From the NCBI RefSeq assembly GCF_029211265.1, contig NZ_JARGEL010000021.1, forward strand, positions 76,760 through 140,759: DNA of 64,000 nucleotides, given 5' to 3'. The position numbers and the translations under genes are program-made. Source of the stretch: Extensimonas soli (GTDB taxonomy: Bacteria > Pseudomonadota > Gammaproteobacteria > Burkholderiales > Burkholderiaceae_C). Below are positions 16,976-25,880 of the stretch, one piece after another (positions within the stretch are counted from its first letter, which is position 1; each line of letters opens with the position of its first letter). The notes under the pieces are model-generated. The model did not search any database, was not told the DNA's origin, and saw only the letters and a list, made by a program, of their open reading frames with translations.

Positions 16976-19108
16976 TCAACGGGTGTAGAAGGCGGCACCG
17001 CGCTGGGCCATGTCGCGCAGCAACTGGGGCGGGGCGAAACGCGGGCCGACGCGCTGCGCCAGCGCATCGCAGGTCTGGACGAACTCGGCCACGCCCACGG
17101 TGTGGATCTGGCCAATCGGGCCGCCGAGGTAGGGCGGAAAGCCCCAGCCCAAAATGGCGCCCACATCGGCGTCGATGGGCGCGAGCAGCACCTTTTCTTC
17201 GAGGCAGCGCGCGGTTTCGACCGACTGGATGAACATCAGGCGTTGCTTGACGTCCGCCACGCTGGGCTGCGTTGCGGCTTGTGGGAACTCCTGCGCGAGG
17301 CCAGTCCACAGGTGTTTGGGCGCGCCTTGCGGGTAGTCGTAAAAGCCCTGGCCGGTTTTTTTGCCCAGGCGCCCGAGTTTGTCCACCATGCGCTCGCAGA
17401 CCTCGTCGATGGCGCTGCGCTGGTAGGCTGGGCCGAGGTCGGCCGCGGTTTGTTTGCGGATGCGTGCCATGAGTTCGAGCGACACTTCGTCGGCCAGTGC
17501 GAGCGGCCCCACGGGCATGCCGCACATGCGGCCGGCGTTTTCGATCAGGGCCGGCGCCACGCCCTCGGCCAGCAGCGCCAAGCCCTCGCCGACGTAGGTC
17601 GAGAACACGCGGCTGGTGTAGAAGCCGCGGCTGTCGTTGACGACGATGGGCGTCTTGCGGATCGCCTTGACGAAGTCCATGGCGCGTGCGAGGCACTCAT
17701 CGCTCGTCGCCTTGCCGCGGATGATCTCGACCAGCGGCATCTTGTCCACAGGCGAGAAGAAGTGCAGACCGATGAAGTTCGCCGGGCGCGCTGAGGCTTC
17801 GGCCAGGCCCGTGATGGGCAGCGTGCTGGTGTTGGACGCAAAGATGGCCGTCGGCGCGAGCTGGGCTTCGGCCTTGCGCGTGACCTCGGCCTTGATGGCG
17901 CGGTCTTCGAACACGGCCTCGATTACGATGTCGCAACCGGCGAGCGCAGCGAAATCGGTCGTGGGCTGGATCAGCGCAAGCTTGGCGTCGCGCTCGGCCT
18001 CGCCCATGCGCTTGGCGGCCACGCGCTTGTTCCACAGCGCTTCGCTATAGCCTTTGCCTTTGTTCGCAGCGTCGAGGCTGGTGTCGAGCAGCACCACCTG
18101 CATGCCCGCTTCGGCACACACATAGGCAATGCCCGCGCCCATCATGCCCGCGCCCAGGACGCCGACCTTGCGGTAGCTGGCCTTGGGTACCCCCTTGGGG
18201 CGCGAGGCGAGCTTGTTCGCGTCGCCGATGCCGAAGAACAGCGAGCGGATCATGTTCTTCGACACCTTGCCCGTCGCGAGCTTGACGAACTCGCGCCCTT
18301 CGACCTTGCAGCCCGTGTCTATGTCCACCTGGCAACCGTTGTAGACGCTGCTCAGGATGGCTTCGGGCGCCGGGTAGTTGCCAAATGTTTTGGCGTGCAG
18401 CATGGCGTTGCCGACCGTGAAGATCTCGTAGCCCACGGGGCTTTGCACCGCGCCACCGGGCAGCTTGAAGCCTTTGCGATCCCAGGGCTGCACGGCGTTC
18501 TTCGGGCCTTCGGTGAGCAGCCACTCTTTGGCGCGCGCGAGCAATTGCTCGGCGGGTACGACCTCATCGACGAGTCCGGCTTCGAGGGCCTTTTGGGGAG
18601 CCAGCTTTTTGCCTTCGAGCAGCAAGGGCAGGGCACTGCGCAAGCCGATCAGGCGCGGCAGGCGCTGCGTGCCGCCGCCACCCGGCAGCAGGCCGATGGA
18701 GACTTCGGGCAGGCCGATCTGGGCCTTGGGGTTGTCGGCCGCAATGCGGCGGTGACATGCCAGCGCAACTTCGTAGCCGCCGCCCAGCGTGGTGCCGTTG
18801 AGCGCAGCGACGAAGGGCTTGCCGCTTTTTTCGATGCCGCGCAGCAAAGTGTGCAGGCGCGCGACGAAGTCCATCAGGCCTTGCACGTCGGTGATCGCGA
18901 GCATCATGTTCAGGTCGGCACCGGCGATGAAGTCGGGCTTGGCCGAGGCGATGATCACGCCCTTGACGGCAGCGTCTGCCACGGCCTTGCGCACGGCGTC
19001 GCTGAACGCGGGGATGGATTGTTCGTTGAGGACGTTCATCGGCACGTCCTGCATGGCCCAGGTGATGGTGGCGATGCCGTCGGCATCCACCTTGTAGTCG
19101 ATCGTCAT
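16976..19108 (-). CDS. Bifunctional enoyl-CoA hydratase / 3-hydroxyacyl-CoA dehydrogenase (FadB/FadJ-like)
   Basis: 710 residues. The N-terminal crotonase domain has both catalytic glutamates (GGGYE, E113, and GLPE, E135) and the oxyanion loop FIAGADL. The C-terminal NAD domain has GAGMMG (319-324) and the catalytic histidine in HFFSP (H449). It hydrates 2-enoyl-CoA and oxidises the 3-hydroxyacyl-CoA. The start at 19108 is chosen because MTIDYKVDADGIATITW is the family N-terminus and AGGA lies upstream. It forms a beta-oxidation set with the thiolase gene 55 bases upstream and is a paralogue of the enzyme at 59510; the two differ clearly in sequence. Confidence 0.92.
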   Translation of the reverse strand: MTIDYKVDADGIATITWAMQDVPMNVLNEQSIPAFSDAVRKAVADAAVKGVIIASAKPDFIAGADLNMMLAITDVQGLMDFVARLHTLLRGIEKSGKPFVAALNGTTLGGGYEVALACHRRIAADNPKAQIGLPEVSIGLLPGGGGTQRLPRLIGLRSALPLLLEGKKLAPQKALEAGLVDEVVPAEQLLARAKEWLLTEGPKNAVQPWDRKGFKLPGGAVQSPVGYEIFTVGNAMLHAKTFGNYPAPEAILSSVYNGCQVDIDTGCKVEGREFVKLATGKVSKNMIRSLFFGIGDANKLASRPKGVPKASYRKVGVLGAGMMGAGIAYVCAEAGMQVVLLDTSLDAANKGKGYSEALWNKRVAAKRMGEAERDAKLALIQPTTDFAALAGCDIVIEAVFEDRAIKAEVTRKAEAQLAPTAIFASNTSTLPITGLAEASARPANFIGLHFFSPVDKMPLVEIIRGKATSDECLARAMDFVKAIRKTPIVVNDSRGFYTSRVFSTYVGEGLALLAEGVAPALIENAGRMCGMPVGPLALADEVSLELMARIRKQTAADLGPAYQRSAIDEVCERMVDKLGRLGKKTGQGFYDYPQGAPKHLWTGLAQEFPQAATQPSVADVKQRLMFIQSVETARCLEEKVLLAPIDADVGAILGWGFPPYLGGPIGQIHTVGVAEFVQTCDALAQRVGPRFAPPQLLRDMAQRGAAFYTR

Positions 19109-19163
19109 GGTGAAAATCCTGGTGAAATGGAGTGAAACCTGCGTGCTCCGGAGTGCAGCCGGG

Positions 19164-20372
19164 TCAGACGCGCTCGATGATGGTGGCGGTGCCCATGCCG
19201 GCGCCCACGCACAGCGTGACCAGGCCGGTAGCAAGGTTGCGGCGCTCGAGCTCGTCGAGCACGGTGCCCAGGATCATTCCGCCCGTCGCGCCCAGCGGGT
19301 GCCCCATGGCGATGGCGCCGCCATTGACGTTCATCTTGTCGTGCGGCACGTCCATCACGTCCATGAAGCGCAGCACCACCGCGGCAAAGGCCTCGTTGAG
19401 CTCGTACAGGTCGATGTCCGAGGCCTTCATGCCCGCGAGCTTGAGCGCTTTTTCGGCCGAATACGATGGCCCCGTCAACATGATGGTGGGCTCGCTGCCG
19501 ACAGAGGCGAAGGCGCGGATGCGTGCACGCGGCTTGAGGCCCATGCGCTGACCGACCTCGGCGTTGCCGATCAGCACGGCCGAGGCGCCATCGACGATGC
19601 CGGACGAATTGCCCGCGTGGTGCACGTGGGTGATGCGCTCCAGCGTGGGGTAGCGCTGGATGGCGACGCCGTCGAAGCCATATTGCTCGCCCTGCACCTT
19701 GAATGAAGGCTCGAGTTTGGCGAGCGACTCGAGCGTGGTTTCCGGGCGCATGTGCTCGTCGTGGTCGAGCACGGTGCAGCCGTTGACGTCCTTGACGGGC
19801 ACGATGGACTTGGCAAAGCGCTTTTCTGCCCAGGCCTGCGCGGCGCGGCGCTGGCTCTCGACGGCGTAGCGGTCGAGATCCTCGCGGCTGTAGCCATACA
19901 GGCTTGCGATGAGGTCGGCCGAAATTCCTTGCGGCACGAAGTAGGTCGGGATGGCGACGGCCGGATCGACGGCCCAGGCGCCGCCGCTCGTGCCCATGGG
20001 TACGCGGCTCATGCTTTCGACGCCGCCGCCAATGGCCAGCGGTGACTGGCCGGACATGACTTTGGCCGCAGCCATGTTGCAGGCTTCGAGCCCGGAAGCG
20101 CAAAAACGGTTCACCTGCACGCCGGCCACGCTCTGGTCGTAGCCCGCCGTGATCGCGGCCACGCGCGCGATGTTCGCGCCCTGTTCGGCCGCGGGTTCGA
20201 CGCAGCCAAGAATCACGTCATCGACCAGGGCGGTGTCGAGCTGGTTGCGGTCGCGCAGCGCCTGCAGCGCCGTGATCGCGAGCTGGATCGGCGTCGTGCC
20301 GTGCAGGGCGCCGGAGCTGCGGCCCTTGCCGCGCGGCGTGCGCACGGCGTCGTAGATGAAGGCTTCGGTCAT
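19164..20372 (-). CDS. Acetyl-CoA acyltransferase (3-ketoacyl-CoA thiolase)
   Basis: 402 residues from ATG 20372 (MTEAFIYDAVRTPRGKG). Thiolase-fold enzyme with the acyl-accepting cysteine in NRFCASG (C91), the NEAFA loop, the active-site histidine in GHPLGATGG, and the second cysteine in TLCVGAGMG. It cleaves 3-ketoacyl-CoA to acetyl-CoA and a shortened acyl-CoA. GAGGAAAG upstream supports the start. It is flanked by the fadB-like gene and an acyl-CoA dehydrogenase gene in the same direction, giving a complete beta-oxidation spiral at the head of the minus arm. Confidence 0.92.
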   Translation of the reverse strand: MTEAFIYDAVRTPRGKGRSSGALHGTTPIQLAITALQALRDRNQLDTALVDDVILGCVEPAAEQGANIARVAAITAGYDQSVAGVQVNRFCASGLEACNMAAAKVMSGQSPLAIGGGVESMSRVPMGTSGGAWAVDPAVAIPTYFVPQGISADLIASLYGYSREDLDRYAVESQRRAAQAWAEKRFAKSIVPVKDVNGCTVLDHDEHMRPETTLESLAKLEPSFKVQGEQYGFDGVAIQRYPTLERITHVHHAGNSSGIVDGASAVLIGNAEVGQRMGLKPRARIRAFASVGSEPTIMLTGPSYSAEKALKLAGMKASDIDLYELNEAFAAVVLRFMDVMDVPHDKMNVNGGAIAMGHPLGATGGMILGTVLDELERRNLATGLVTLCVGAGMGTATIIERV

Positions 20373-20410
20373 GGTGAGGCTTTCCTCGAGAGTGGATTTC
20401 GGGGGTCGCA

Positions 20411-21547
20411 TCAAAGCGTGCGGCCGATGATTTCTTTCATGATTTCGTTCGTGCCGCCGTAGATGCGCGTGACGCGCGTATCGGCAAAGGCGCGGGCAAT
20501 GGGGTATTCCCACATGTAGCCGAAGCCGCCAAACATCTGCAGGCATTGATCGACGATCTTGCAGTGCAGGTCGGTGGTCCAGTATTTGGCCATGGCCGCG
20601 GTGGCGGCGTCGAGCTGGCCTTGCAGCAGCAATTCGAGCAATTTATCGACGAACACGCGCGCCACCTGCACCTCGGTCTTGATCTCGGCGAGCTTGAAGC
20701 GGTTGTGCTGGAAGTCGATCACGGGCTGGCCGAACACCTTGCGCTCTTTGGTGTAGGCAAGCGTCCAGTCGAGCGCGGCCTCGGCGCCCGCGACTGCGGC
20801 AATCGCGATCTGCATGCGCTCCCAGGCAAGCTCCTGCATGAGCAGGAAAAAGCCCTTGCCTTCGCCGCCGAGGATGTTGCTCACGGGCACACGCACGTTA
20901 TCGAAAAACAGCTCCGACGTGTCCTGCGCCTTCATGCCGATTTTTTCGAGGTTGCGTCCGCGCTGAAAGCCGGGGCGGTTCGTCTCGACGAGCACCAGCG
21001 TCGTGCCCTTGGCGCCCTTGTTGGGGTCGGTCTTGGTGACCACGATCACCACGTCGGCGTTCTGGCCGTTGGTGATGAAGGTTTTCTGGCCGTTGATGAC
21101 GAGTTCGTCACCTTCGCGCAGCGCCTGTGTGCGCACACTCTGCAGGTCGCTGCCGGCGCCGGGTTCGGTCATGGCGATGGCGCCTATGGCTTCGCCTGCG
21201 GCCATTTTGGGCAGCCAGGTTTTTTTCTGTTCTTCGGTGCCATAAGCCAGGATGTAGGGCGCGACGATGTCGGAATGCAGGCCAAAGCCCAGGCCGCTGG
21301 CGCCAGCGCGCGCGACCTCCTCGATCAGCACGGTGCTGTGCAAGCGCGTGCCACCGCCACCACCGTACTGCTCGGGGATCGCCGGGCATAGCAAGCCTGC
21401 GGCTCCGGCCTCGCGCCAGACTTCGCGCGGCACGATGCCTTGTTCTTCCCAGGCGGCATGGTGGGGGATGACTTCTTCCTCGAGAAAGCGGCGAACCTGG
21501 TCGCGGAAAAGTCCATGTTCTTCCTGAAAAATGGTGCGAGCGAGCAT
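20411..21547 (-). CDS. Acyl-CoA dehydrogenase (first gene of the minus arm)
   Basis: 378 residues from ATG 21547 (MLARTIFQEEHGLFRDQV). Family marks: PEQYGGGGG near 58-66, AIAMTEPGAGSD near 123-134, INGQKTFITNG near 151-161, and CLQMFGGFGYMWEYP. The usual YEGT reads YGGTNEI; a glutamate in WER (E243) occupies the isovaleryl/long-chain position. The upstream ribosome site is weak. It is the promoter-proximal gene of the minus arm, divergent from the TetR gene across 93 bases that hold a candidate operator. Confidence 0.88.
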   Translation of the reverse strand: MLARTIFQEEHGLFRDQVRRFLEEEVIPHHAAWEEQGIVPREVWREAGAAGLLCPAIPEQYGGGGGTRLHSTVLIEEVARAGASGLGFGLHSDIVAPYILAYGTEEQKKTWLPKMAAGEAIGAIAMTEPGAGSDLQSVRTQALREGDELVINGQKTFITNGQNADVVIVVTKTDPNKGAKGTTLVLVETNRPGFQRGRNLEKIGMKAQDTSELFFDNVRVPVSNILGGEGKGFFLLMQELAWERMQIAIAAVAGAEAALDWTLAYTKERKVFGQPVIDFQHNRFKLAEIKTEVQVARVFVDKLLELLLQGQLDAATAAMAKYWTTDLHCKIVDQCLQMFGGFGYMWEYPIARAFADTRVTRIYGGTNEIMKEIIGRTL

Positions 21548-21607
21548 GGCAGTCCAGTTGAGGGTTGAAGGGTCGTTGGACAGGGAAACGGTCAAAACAA
21601 GATCAAT

Positions 21608-21624
21608 CAAACGCTTGTTAGTTA
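21608..21624. promoter_or_regulatory. Candidate TetR operator in the divergent promoter region
   Basis: CAAACGCTTGTTAG (21608-21621) is an imperfect dyad of the form AAC-N4-GTT. It resembles the CAAAC-N4-GTTTG sites known for TetR-type fatty-acid regulators such as PsrA. It continues into TTGTTAGTTA (21615-21624), a decamer that recurs inverted at 25753-25762 before the crotonase gene. It lies 20 bases before the regulator start and 60 before the divergent dehydrogenase, where it could control both arms. Confidence 0.45.
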
Positions 21625-21640
21625 TGCTAAAGTTTACACC

Positions 21641-22264
21641 ATGAAAAAGACCGCTGCAGACACTCAGCAAGCTGTGCCATCGCGCAAAGAGGAGATTCTT
21701 GCCGCGGCCGCGAGCCTGTTCCGACGGCAGGGCTTCGAACGCACGTCGGTGCGTGAAATTGCCCAGGAACTGGGCATGACTTCGGGCTCTTTGTTTTATC
21801 ACTTCGCGTCCAAAGAAGACCTGCTCGTGATGATCATGGAAGAAGGCTTGCGCGACATCACGCAGGCCGTGCGCCAGGCGCAGGCGACGGAAAAACGCCT
21901 GCCGGAGCGCCTGCTCGCCATGGTGCAACAGCATCTGGCCGCGCTGCTCGGGCCGCGGCTCGACGCCATGACGGTGCTGCTTTATGAATGGCGCAGCCTC
22001 TCCCCTGAAGCGCAACAGCGCATCCTGGCCTTGCGCGACGCGTATGAGGCTTTGTGGACCGAATCCCTGAACGAGGCTGCGCAACTCGGCCTCGTGGACC
22101 CGGACGTCGCGCTGGTGCGCCAGACTTTGCTGGGTGCGCTCAACTGGTCGGCGCAGTGGTATAGGCCCGGCGGAAGGCTGGGAATTCACGCGCTGGCCGA
22201 ACGTATGTTTGTTATGCTTTTTCCGAAGATGAGGCTTGGTTTGGAGCAAGCTGCTGCGGCGTAG
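21641..22264 (+). CDS. TetR/AcrR-family regulator of the catabolic island
   Basis: 207 residues. The N-terminal helix-turn-helix reads GFERTSVREIAQELGMTSGSLFYHF (in the frame's residues ~30-55), followed by KEDLLVMIMEEG, the normal TetR spacing. The C-terminal ligand domain is helical and not diagnostic. It lies at the point where the two arms diverge, so it probably represses both and is released by an acyl-CoA intermediate (inference from context; LiuR, AtuR and PsrA behave this way). The ATG at 21641 lacks a strong ribosome site. The 102 bases downstream hold no gene. Confidence 0.9.
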   Translation: MKKTAADTQQAVPSRKEEILAAAASLFRRQGFERTSVREIAQELGMTSGSLFYHFASKEDLLVMIMEEGLRDITQAVRQAQATEKRLPERLLAMVQQHLAALLGPRLDAMTVLLYEWRSLSPEAQQRILALRDAYEALWTESLNEAAQLGLVDPDVALVRQTLLGALNWSAQWYRPGGRLGIHALAERMFVMLFPKMRLGLEQAAAA

Positions 22265-22366
22265 CGCGCAAACAAAAATTGCCTGCTTTCCTGCCGGCGT
22301 TCTACCAATCCTTGCTGCCCCCCGCCGCTACTGCGGCCTTATTGATCCATAGACAAAGGAGACAAA

Positions 22367-24001
22367 ATGCAAAAGTCCAGCATCCCCTCGACGATGATGC
22401 AAGTGCCCATTTCGCTCAACCATTTTCTGGAGCGCGCGGGCACCTACCATGGCAAAACAGAGATCGTTTCGCGCCTGCCGGACAAGTCGCTGCATCGCCA
22501 CACTTACGCAGACTTCCACCGTCGCGCCAAGGCGCTCGCCGAGGTGCTGGTCAAGGCGGGCATCCAGCCTGGCGATCGCGTGGCCACGCTGATGTGGAAC
22601 CACTATGCGCACCTCGAGTGCTACTTCGGCATTCCGGCCGCGGGTGCGGTGATGCACAACCTGAACCTGCGCCTGTTCCCGCACGACATCGCCTTCATCG
22701 TGAACCACGCGAAGGATCGTTTTCTGCTCGTCGATGACGTGCTGCTGCCGCTGCTCGCCCAGTTTGCCAAGGACGTGAATTTCGAGCGCATCATCGTCGT
22801 GCCGCTTACGGGCCAGCCCGTACCCGCGCCCTACGAAGACTATGAAAAGTTCATCGGCGCGGCTACGGGTGACTTCCATTACGTCGAACTCGATGAAAAC
22901 GCTCCCTGCGGCATGTGCTACACCTCGGGCACCACGGGCAACCCCAAGGGCGTCGTGTATTCGCACCGCTCCACGGTGTTGCACTCCCTCGTCGCGGCCT
23001 TGCCGGGAGGGATCAGCATCTCGGGCGGCGATGTGGTGGTGCCAGTGGTGCCCATGTTCCACGCCAACGCCTGGGGCCTGCCCTTCATTGCCACGTTCAT
23101 GGGCGCGAAACAGGTGTTCCCGGGGCCGCATCTCGATTCGGAATCGCTGCTCGACCTGTACCAGCGCGAGCGCGTCACGGTGACGGGCGGTGTGCCCACG
23201 ATCTGGCTCTCCCTGCTGCAGACCTTGCGCACCAACCCCGGCAAATACGACCTGGTGCCGGGCATGCGCATGCTCGTGGGCGGCTCGGCGGCGCCCGAAA
23301 CCTTGTTCCGCGGGTTTGATGAGTTTGGCCTGGTGGTCGGCACGGCCTGGGGCATGACCGAAACCTCGCCGCTGGGCACCGTTTCGGCGCTCAAACCGTG
23401 GATGCAGGCGCTGCCCAAGGACCAGCAATACGCTTACCGCATCAAGCAGGGCATGGCGGCGCCGCTCGTGGACATCCGCCTCGTCGGCGACGAGGGCGAG
23501 GTGCCGTGGGACGGCAAGTCGGTCGGCGAAATCCAGGTGCGCGGCCCCTGGATCACGGGCAGCTACCACGAAATGCCCGTGAGCGAAGCCAACTTCACCA
23601 CCGACGGCTGGCTGCGCACCGGCGACGTGGGCACCATAGACCCCGAGGGCTTTTTGCAACTCACCGACCGCACCAAAGACCTGATCAAGTCCGGTGGCGA
23701 GTGGATCAGTTCGGTCGATCTCGAAAACAACCTCATGGGGCACCCCGCCGTGCTCGAGGCCGCCGTGATCGCCGTGCCGCATCCCCGCTGGGCCGAGCGC
23801 CCGCTCGCCGTGGTGGTGCTGCGCCCCGGCCATAGCGCGTCGGCGGACGAACTGCGCGAACACCTGGCCAAGACCTATGCCAAATGGCAGTTGCCGGACG
23901 CCTTCGAATTCGTCAAAGAAATCCCGCGCACTTCGACGGGCAAATTCCTCAAGACCAAGCTGCGCGAGATGTACAAAGACTGGAAGTGGGAGCAAGAGTA
24001 A
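22367..24001 (+). CDS. Acyl-CoA ligase (AMP-forming), fatty/medium-chain type
   Basis: 544 residues of the ANL superfamily. The AMP-binding P-loop is [11 protein letters not shown], followed by [11 protein letters not shown] (A5), [11 protein letters not shown] (A7) and [15 protein letters not shown] (A8); the C-terminal catalytic lysine lies in TSTGKFLK. It activates a carboxylic acid to acyl-CoA through an acyl-adenylate. It is closely similar in plan to the ligase at 56533. Given the context, the substrate is probably a branched or medium-chain acid entering the island's pathway. The start is fixed by AAAGGAGACAAA directly before the ATG. Confidence 0.92.
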   Translation: MQKSSIPSTMMQVPISLNHFLERAGTYHGKTEIVSRLPDKSLHRHTYADFHRRAKALAEVLVKAGIQPGDRVATLMWNHYAHLECYFGIPAAGAVMHNLNLRLFPHDIAFIVNHAKDRFLLVDDVLLPLLAQFAKDVNFERIIVVPLTGQPVPAPYEDYEKFIGAATGDFHYVELDENAPCGMCYTSGTTGNPKGVVYSHRSTVLHSLVAALPGGISISGGDVVVPVVPMFHANAWGLPFIATFMGAKQVFPGPHLDSESLLDLYQRERVTVTGGVPTIWLSLLQTLRTNPGKYDLVPGMRMLVGGSAAPETLFRGFDEFGLVVGTAWGMTETSPLGTVSALKPWMQALPKDQQYAYRIKQGMAAPLVDIRLVGDEGEVPWDGKSVGEIQVRGPWITGSYHEMPVSEANFTTDGWLRTGDVGTIDPEGFLQLTDRTKDLIKSGGEWISSVDLENNLMGHPAVLEAAVIAVPHPRWAERPLAVVVLRPGHSASADELREHLAKTYAKWQLPDAFEFVKEIPRTSTGKFLKTKLREMYKDWKWEQE

Positions 24002-24050
24002 GCAGGAAGCAGTCATCCCCAACCTCAATCTATACCAAGGAGACAAAACC

Positions 24051-25652
24051 ATGGCCGCTTCCACCTCCCCTTGCACGCCCGTCACGCAAGGCGTGCTGCC
24101 GCCGGGCGCGATTGCGCGCGTGGCGATAGGCGATTTTCTGCGCCGCTCGGCGGCACGCGATCCGCACAAAACCATGTTCGTGCTCGGCAAGCAGCGTATG
24201 AGCTACGGCGAGTTCAACGAACAGGTCACGCGCTGTGCCAACGCGTTGCTGGCCGCGGGTCTCACGCGCGGCGATCGTGTGGCCACACTGTGCAACAACT
24301 CGCTCGAATTCCTCGTGGCCATGTTCGGCATCCACCGCGCGGGTCTGATCTGGGTGCCGATCAACACCGGCCTGGGCCTGGACGATGTGAACTACGTCAT
24401 CGAGCACTCCGAGGCGCGCTTCGCGCTCGTCGATGCGGCCCTGTTCGCGCGCCCTGAAGTGCGTGCCGCGCTCGAGGCGCAGCCCGGCCGCGGCTGGATA
24501 CTGGAAGGCGAAGGTTCAGGATCATTTTCGGCCTTTGCGCCCACCATTGCTGCGCAATCAGCTATCGAAACAGAAGTGGAGATTCACGACCGCGATGTCG
24601 CGCAGATCATGTACACGAGCGGCACCACGGGTCGCCCCAAAGGGGTGATGCAAAGCCATCTGTCGGTCGTCATGGCGGCGATGAACAACGCGATCGAATT
24701 CGGCCTGTGGCGCGATGCCGTGAACATCGCCGTGCTGCCGCTGTTCCACTGCGCGCAGCACACGCTGATGTGCGGCGTGCTGGCTGCGGGGGGCACAGTG
24801 ATCGTGATGCGCGCCTTCGATCCCGGTGCCGTGCTCGATGCGATAGAGAATGAGCGCGTGACTTTTTTGGTCGGTCTGCCGCTGATGCACCAGGCGATCC
24901 TCGACCATCCCTCGCGGCCGGGGCGGGATCTTTCCAGTCTGCGCATGTGCGTCTATGCGATGGCGCCCATGCCCGAGACGCTGCTGCGGCGCTTGATAGC
25001 AGAAATCTGCCCGAACTACGCGCTCGGCACGGGCCAGACCGAGATGTATCCGCTGACCTTGTCATTCCGCCCCGAAGAGCAGCTGCGGCGCTTCGGCTCC
25101 TATTGGGGTGTGAGCGCGCTGATCAACGACACCGCCGTGATGGACGACCAAGGCACCATCCTCGGCCCCAACGAGGTCGGCGAGATCGTGCACCGCGGCC
25201 CGAACGTCATGGAGGGCTACTACAAAAACCCCGAAGCCACGGCCGAGGCGCGCGCCTTCGGCTGGCACCACACGGGCGACCTGGGTATGTGGATCGACGG
25301 GCAGATGATGTTCCGCGACCGCAAAAAGGACATGATCAAGACCGGCGGCGAAAACGTGCCCTCGGTCAAGGTCGAGGCCGTGCTGCTGCGCCACCCCGCC
25401 GTGGCCAATGCCGCTGCCGTGGGCCTGCCGCACCAGCGCTGGATCGAGGCCGTGACGGCTTTTGTCACGCTCAAGCCCGGCGCGCAGATCGATGAAGCCA
25501 CGCTGATCGCGCACTGCAAGGAGCACCTGGGCGCATTCGAGGTGCCCAAGGCGATCCGCATCGTCGATGCGCTGCCCATGACATCGACCGGCAAGGTGCA
25601 AAAGCACCCGCTGCGCGACCAATACCGGCACCTATACGCATCGGAAAGCTGA
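24051..25652 (+). CDS. Acyl-CoA ligase (AMP-forming), second of the plus arm
   Basis: 533 residues from ATG 24051, supported by AAGGAGACAAAACC; the frame is open upstream only because it overlaps the preceding gene. ANL motifs: YTSGTTGRPKG, ALGTGQTEMYP in place of the usual A5, WHHTGDLGMW, DRKKDMIKTGGENVPS, and the catalytic lysine in TSTGKVQKH. The sequence group is that of feruloyl/crotonobetaine-type CaiC-like ligases rather than long-chain ligases. It lies 49 bases after the first ligase, so the two may activate different substrates or different intermediates. No membrane segment is predicted by eye. Confidence 0.88.
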   Translation: MAASTSPCTPVTQGVLPPGAIARVAIGDFLRRSAARDPHKTMFVLGKQRMSYGEFNEQVTRCANALLAAGLTRGDRVATLCNNSLEFLVAMFGIHRAGLIWVPINTGLGLDDVNYVIEHSEARFALVDAALFARPEVRAALEAQPGRGWILEGEGSGSFSAFAPTIAAQSAIETEVEIHDRDVAQIMYTSGTTGRPKGVMQSHLSVVMAAMNNAIEFGLWRDAVNIAVLPLFHCAQHTLMCGVLAAGGTVIVMRAFDPGAVLDAIENERVTFLVGLPLMHQAILDHPSRPGRDLSSLRMCVYAMAPMPETLLRRLIAEICPNYALGTGQTEMYPLTLSFRPEEQLRRFGSYWGVSALINDTAVMDDQGTILGPNEVGEIVHRGPNVMEGYYKNPEATAEARAFGWHHTGDLGMWIDGQMMFRDRKKDMIKTGGENVPSVKVEAVLLRHPAVANAAAVGLPHQRWIEAVTAFVTLKPGAQIDEATLIAHCKEHLGAFEVPKAIRIVDALPMTSTGKVQKHPLRDQYRHLYASES

Positions 25653-25656
25653 GCAG

Positions 25657-25744
25657 CTGAGAGTTTTTCGGCCGCTGCCGAAAACTCTCAGCCTCTCAGC
25701 CAGTGGTTTGCCTCATCCTTCCTTCGCTTTTTGGCGAAGGAAGG
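25657..25744. other. Two strong adjacent hairpins in the 228-bp gap after the second ligase
   Basis: Hairpin A: CTGAGAGTTTTTCGGC (25657-25672) pairs with GCCGAAAACTCTCAG (25677-25691), loop CGCT. Hairpin B: CCTTCCTTCGC (25717-25727) pairs perfectly with GCGAAGGAAGG (25734-25744). Neither is followed by a U-run, so classical termination is uncertain; they may stabilise the 3' end of the ligase mRNA or be small repeat sequences. The rest of the gap holds a GGGAGCC/GGCTCCC dyad around the candidate operator. Confidence 0.6.
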
Positions 25745-25752
25745 CGGGAGCC

Positions 25753-25770
25753 TAACTAACAACTGTTCTG
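25753..25770. promoter_or_regulatory. Second candidate operator, upstream of the crotonase gene
   Basis: TAACTAACAA (25753-25762) is the exact complement of TTGTTAGTTA at 21615-21624. Extending both, TAACTAACAAnnGTT is shared. An AAC-N4-GTT core is present in each. It lies about 120 bases before the crotonase start and inside a larger dyad (GCGGGAGCC near 25743-25752 with GGCTCCCG near 25781-25788), consistent with a second promoter of the plus arm controlled by the same regulator. Confidence 0.4.
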
Positions 25771-25880
25771 CTAACATAGCGGCTCCCGGTCTGCGCAAAG
25801 GCACATTCCATGCAGTGCATGCCAGCCGGGTGTCTTGGTCGTTTCGTTTTTCACTCTGCACGCGCCACCGAAAGCCCATC

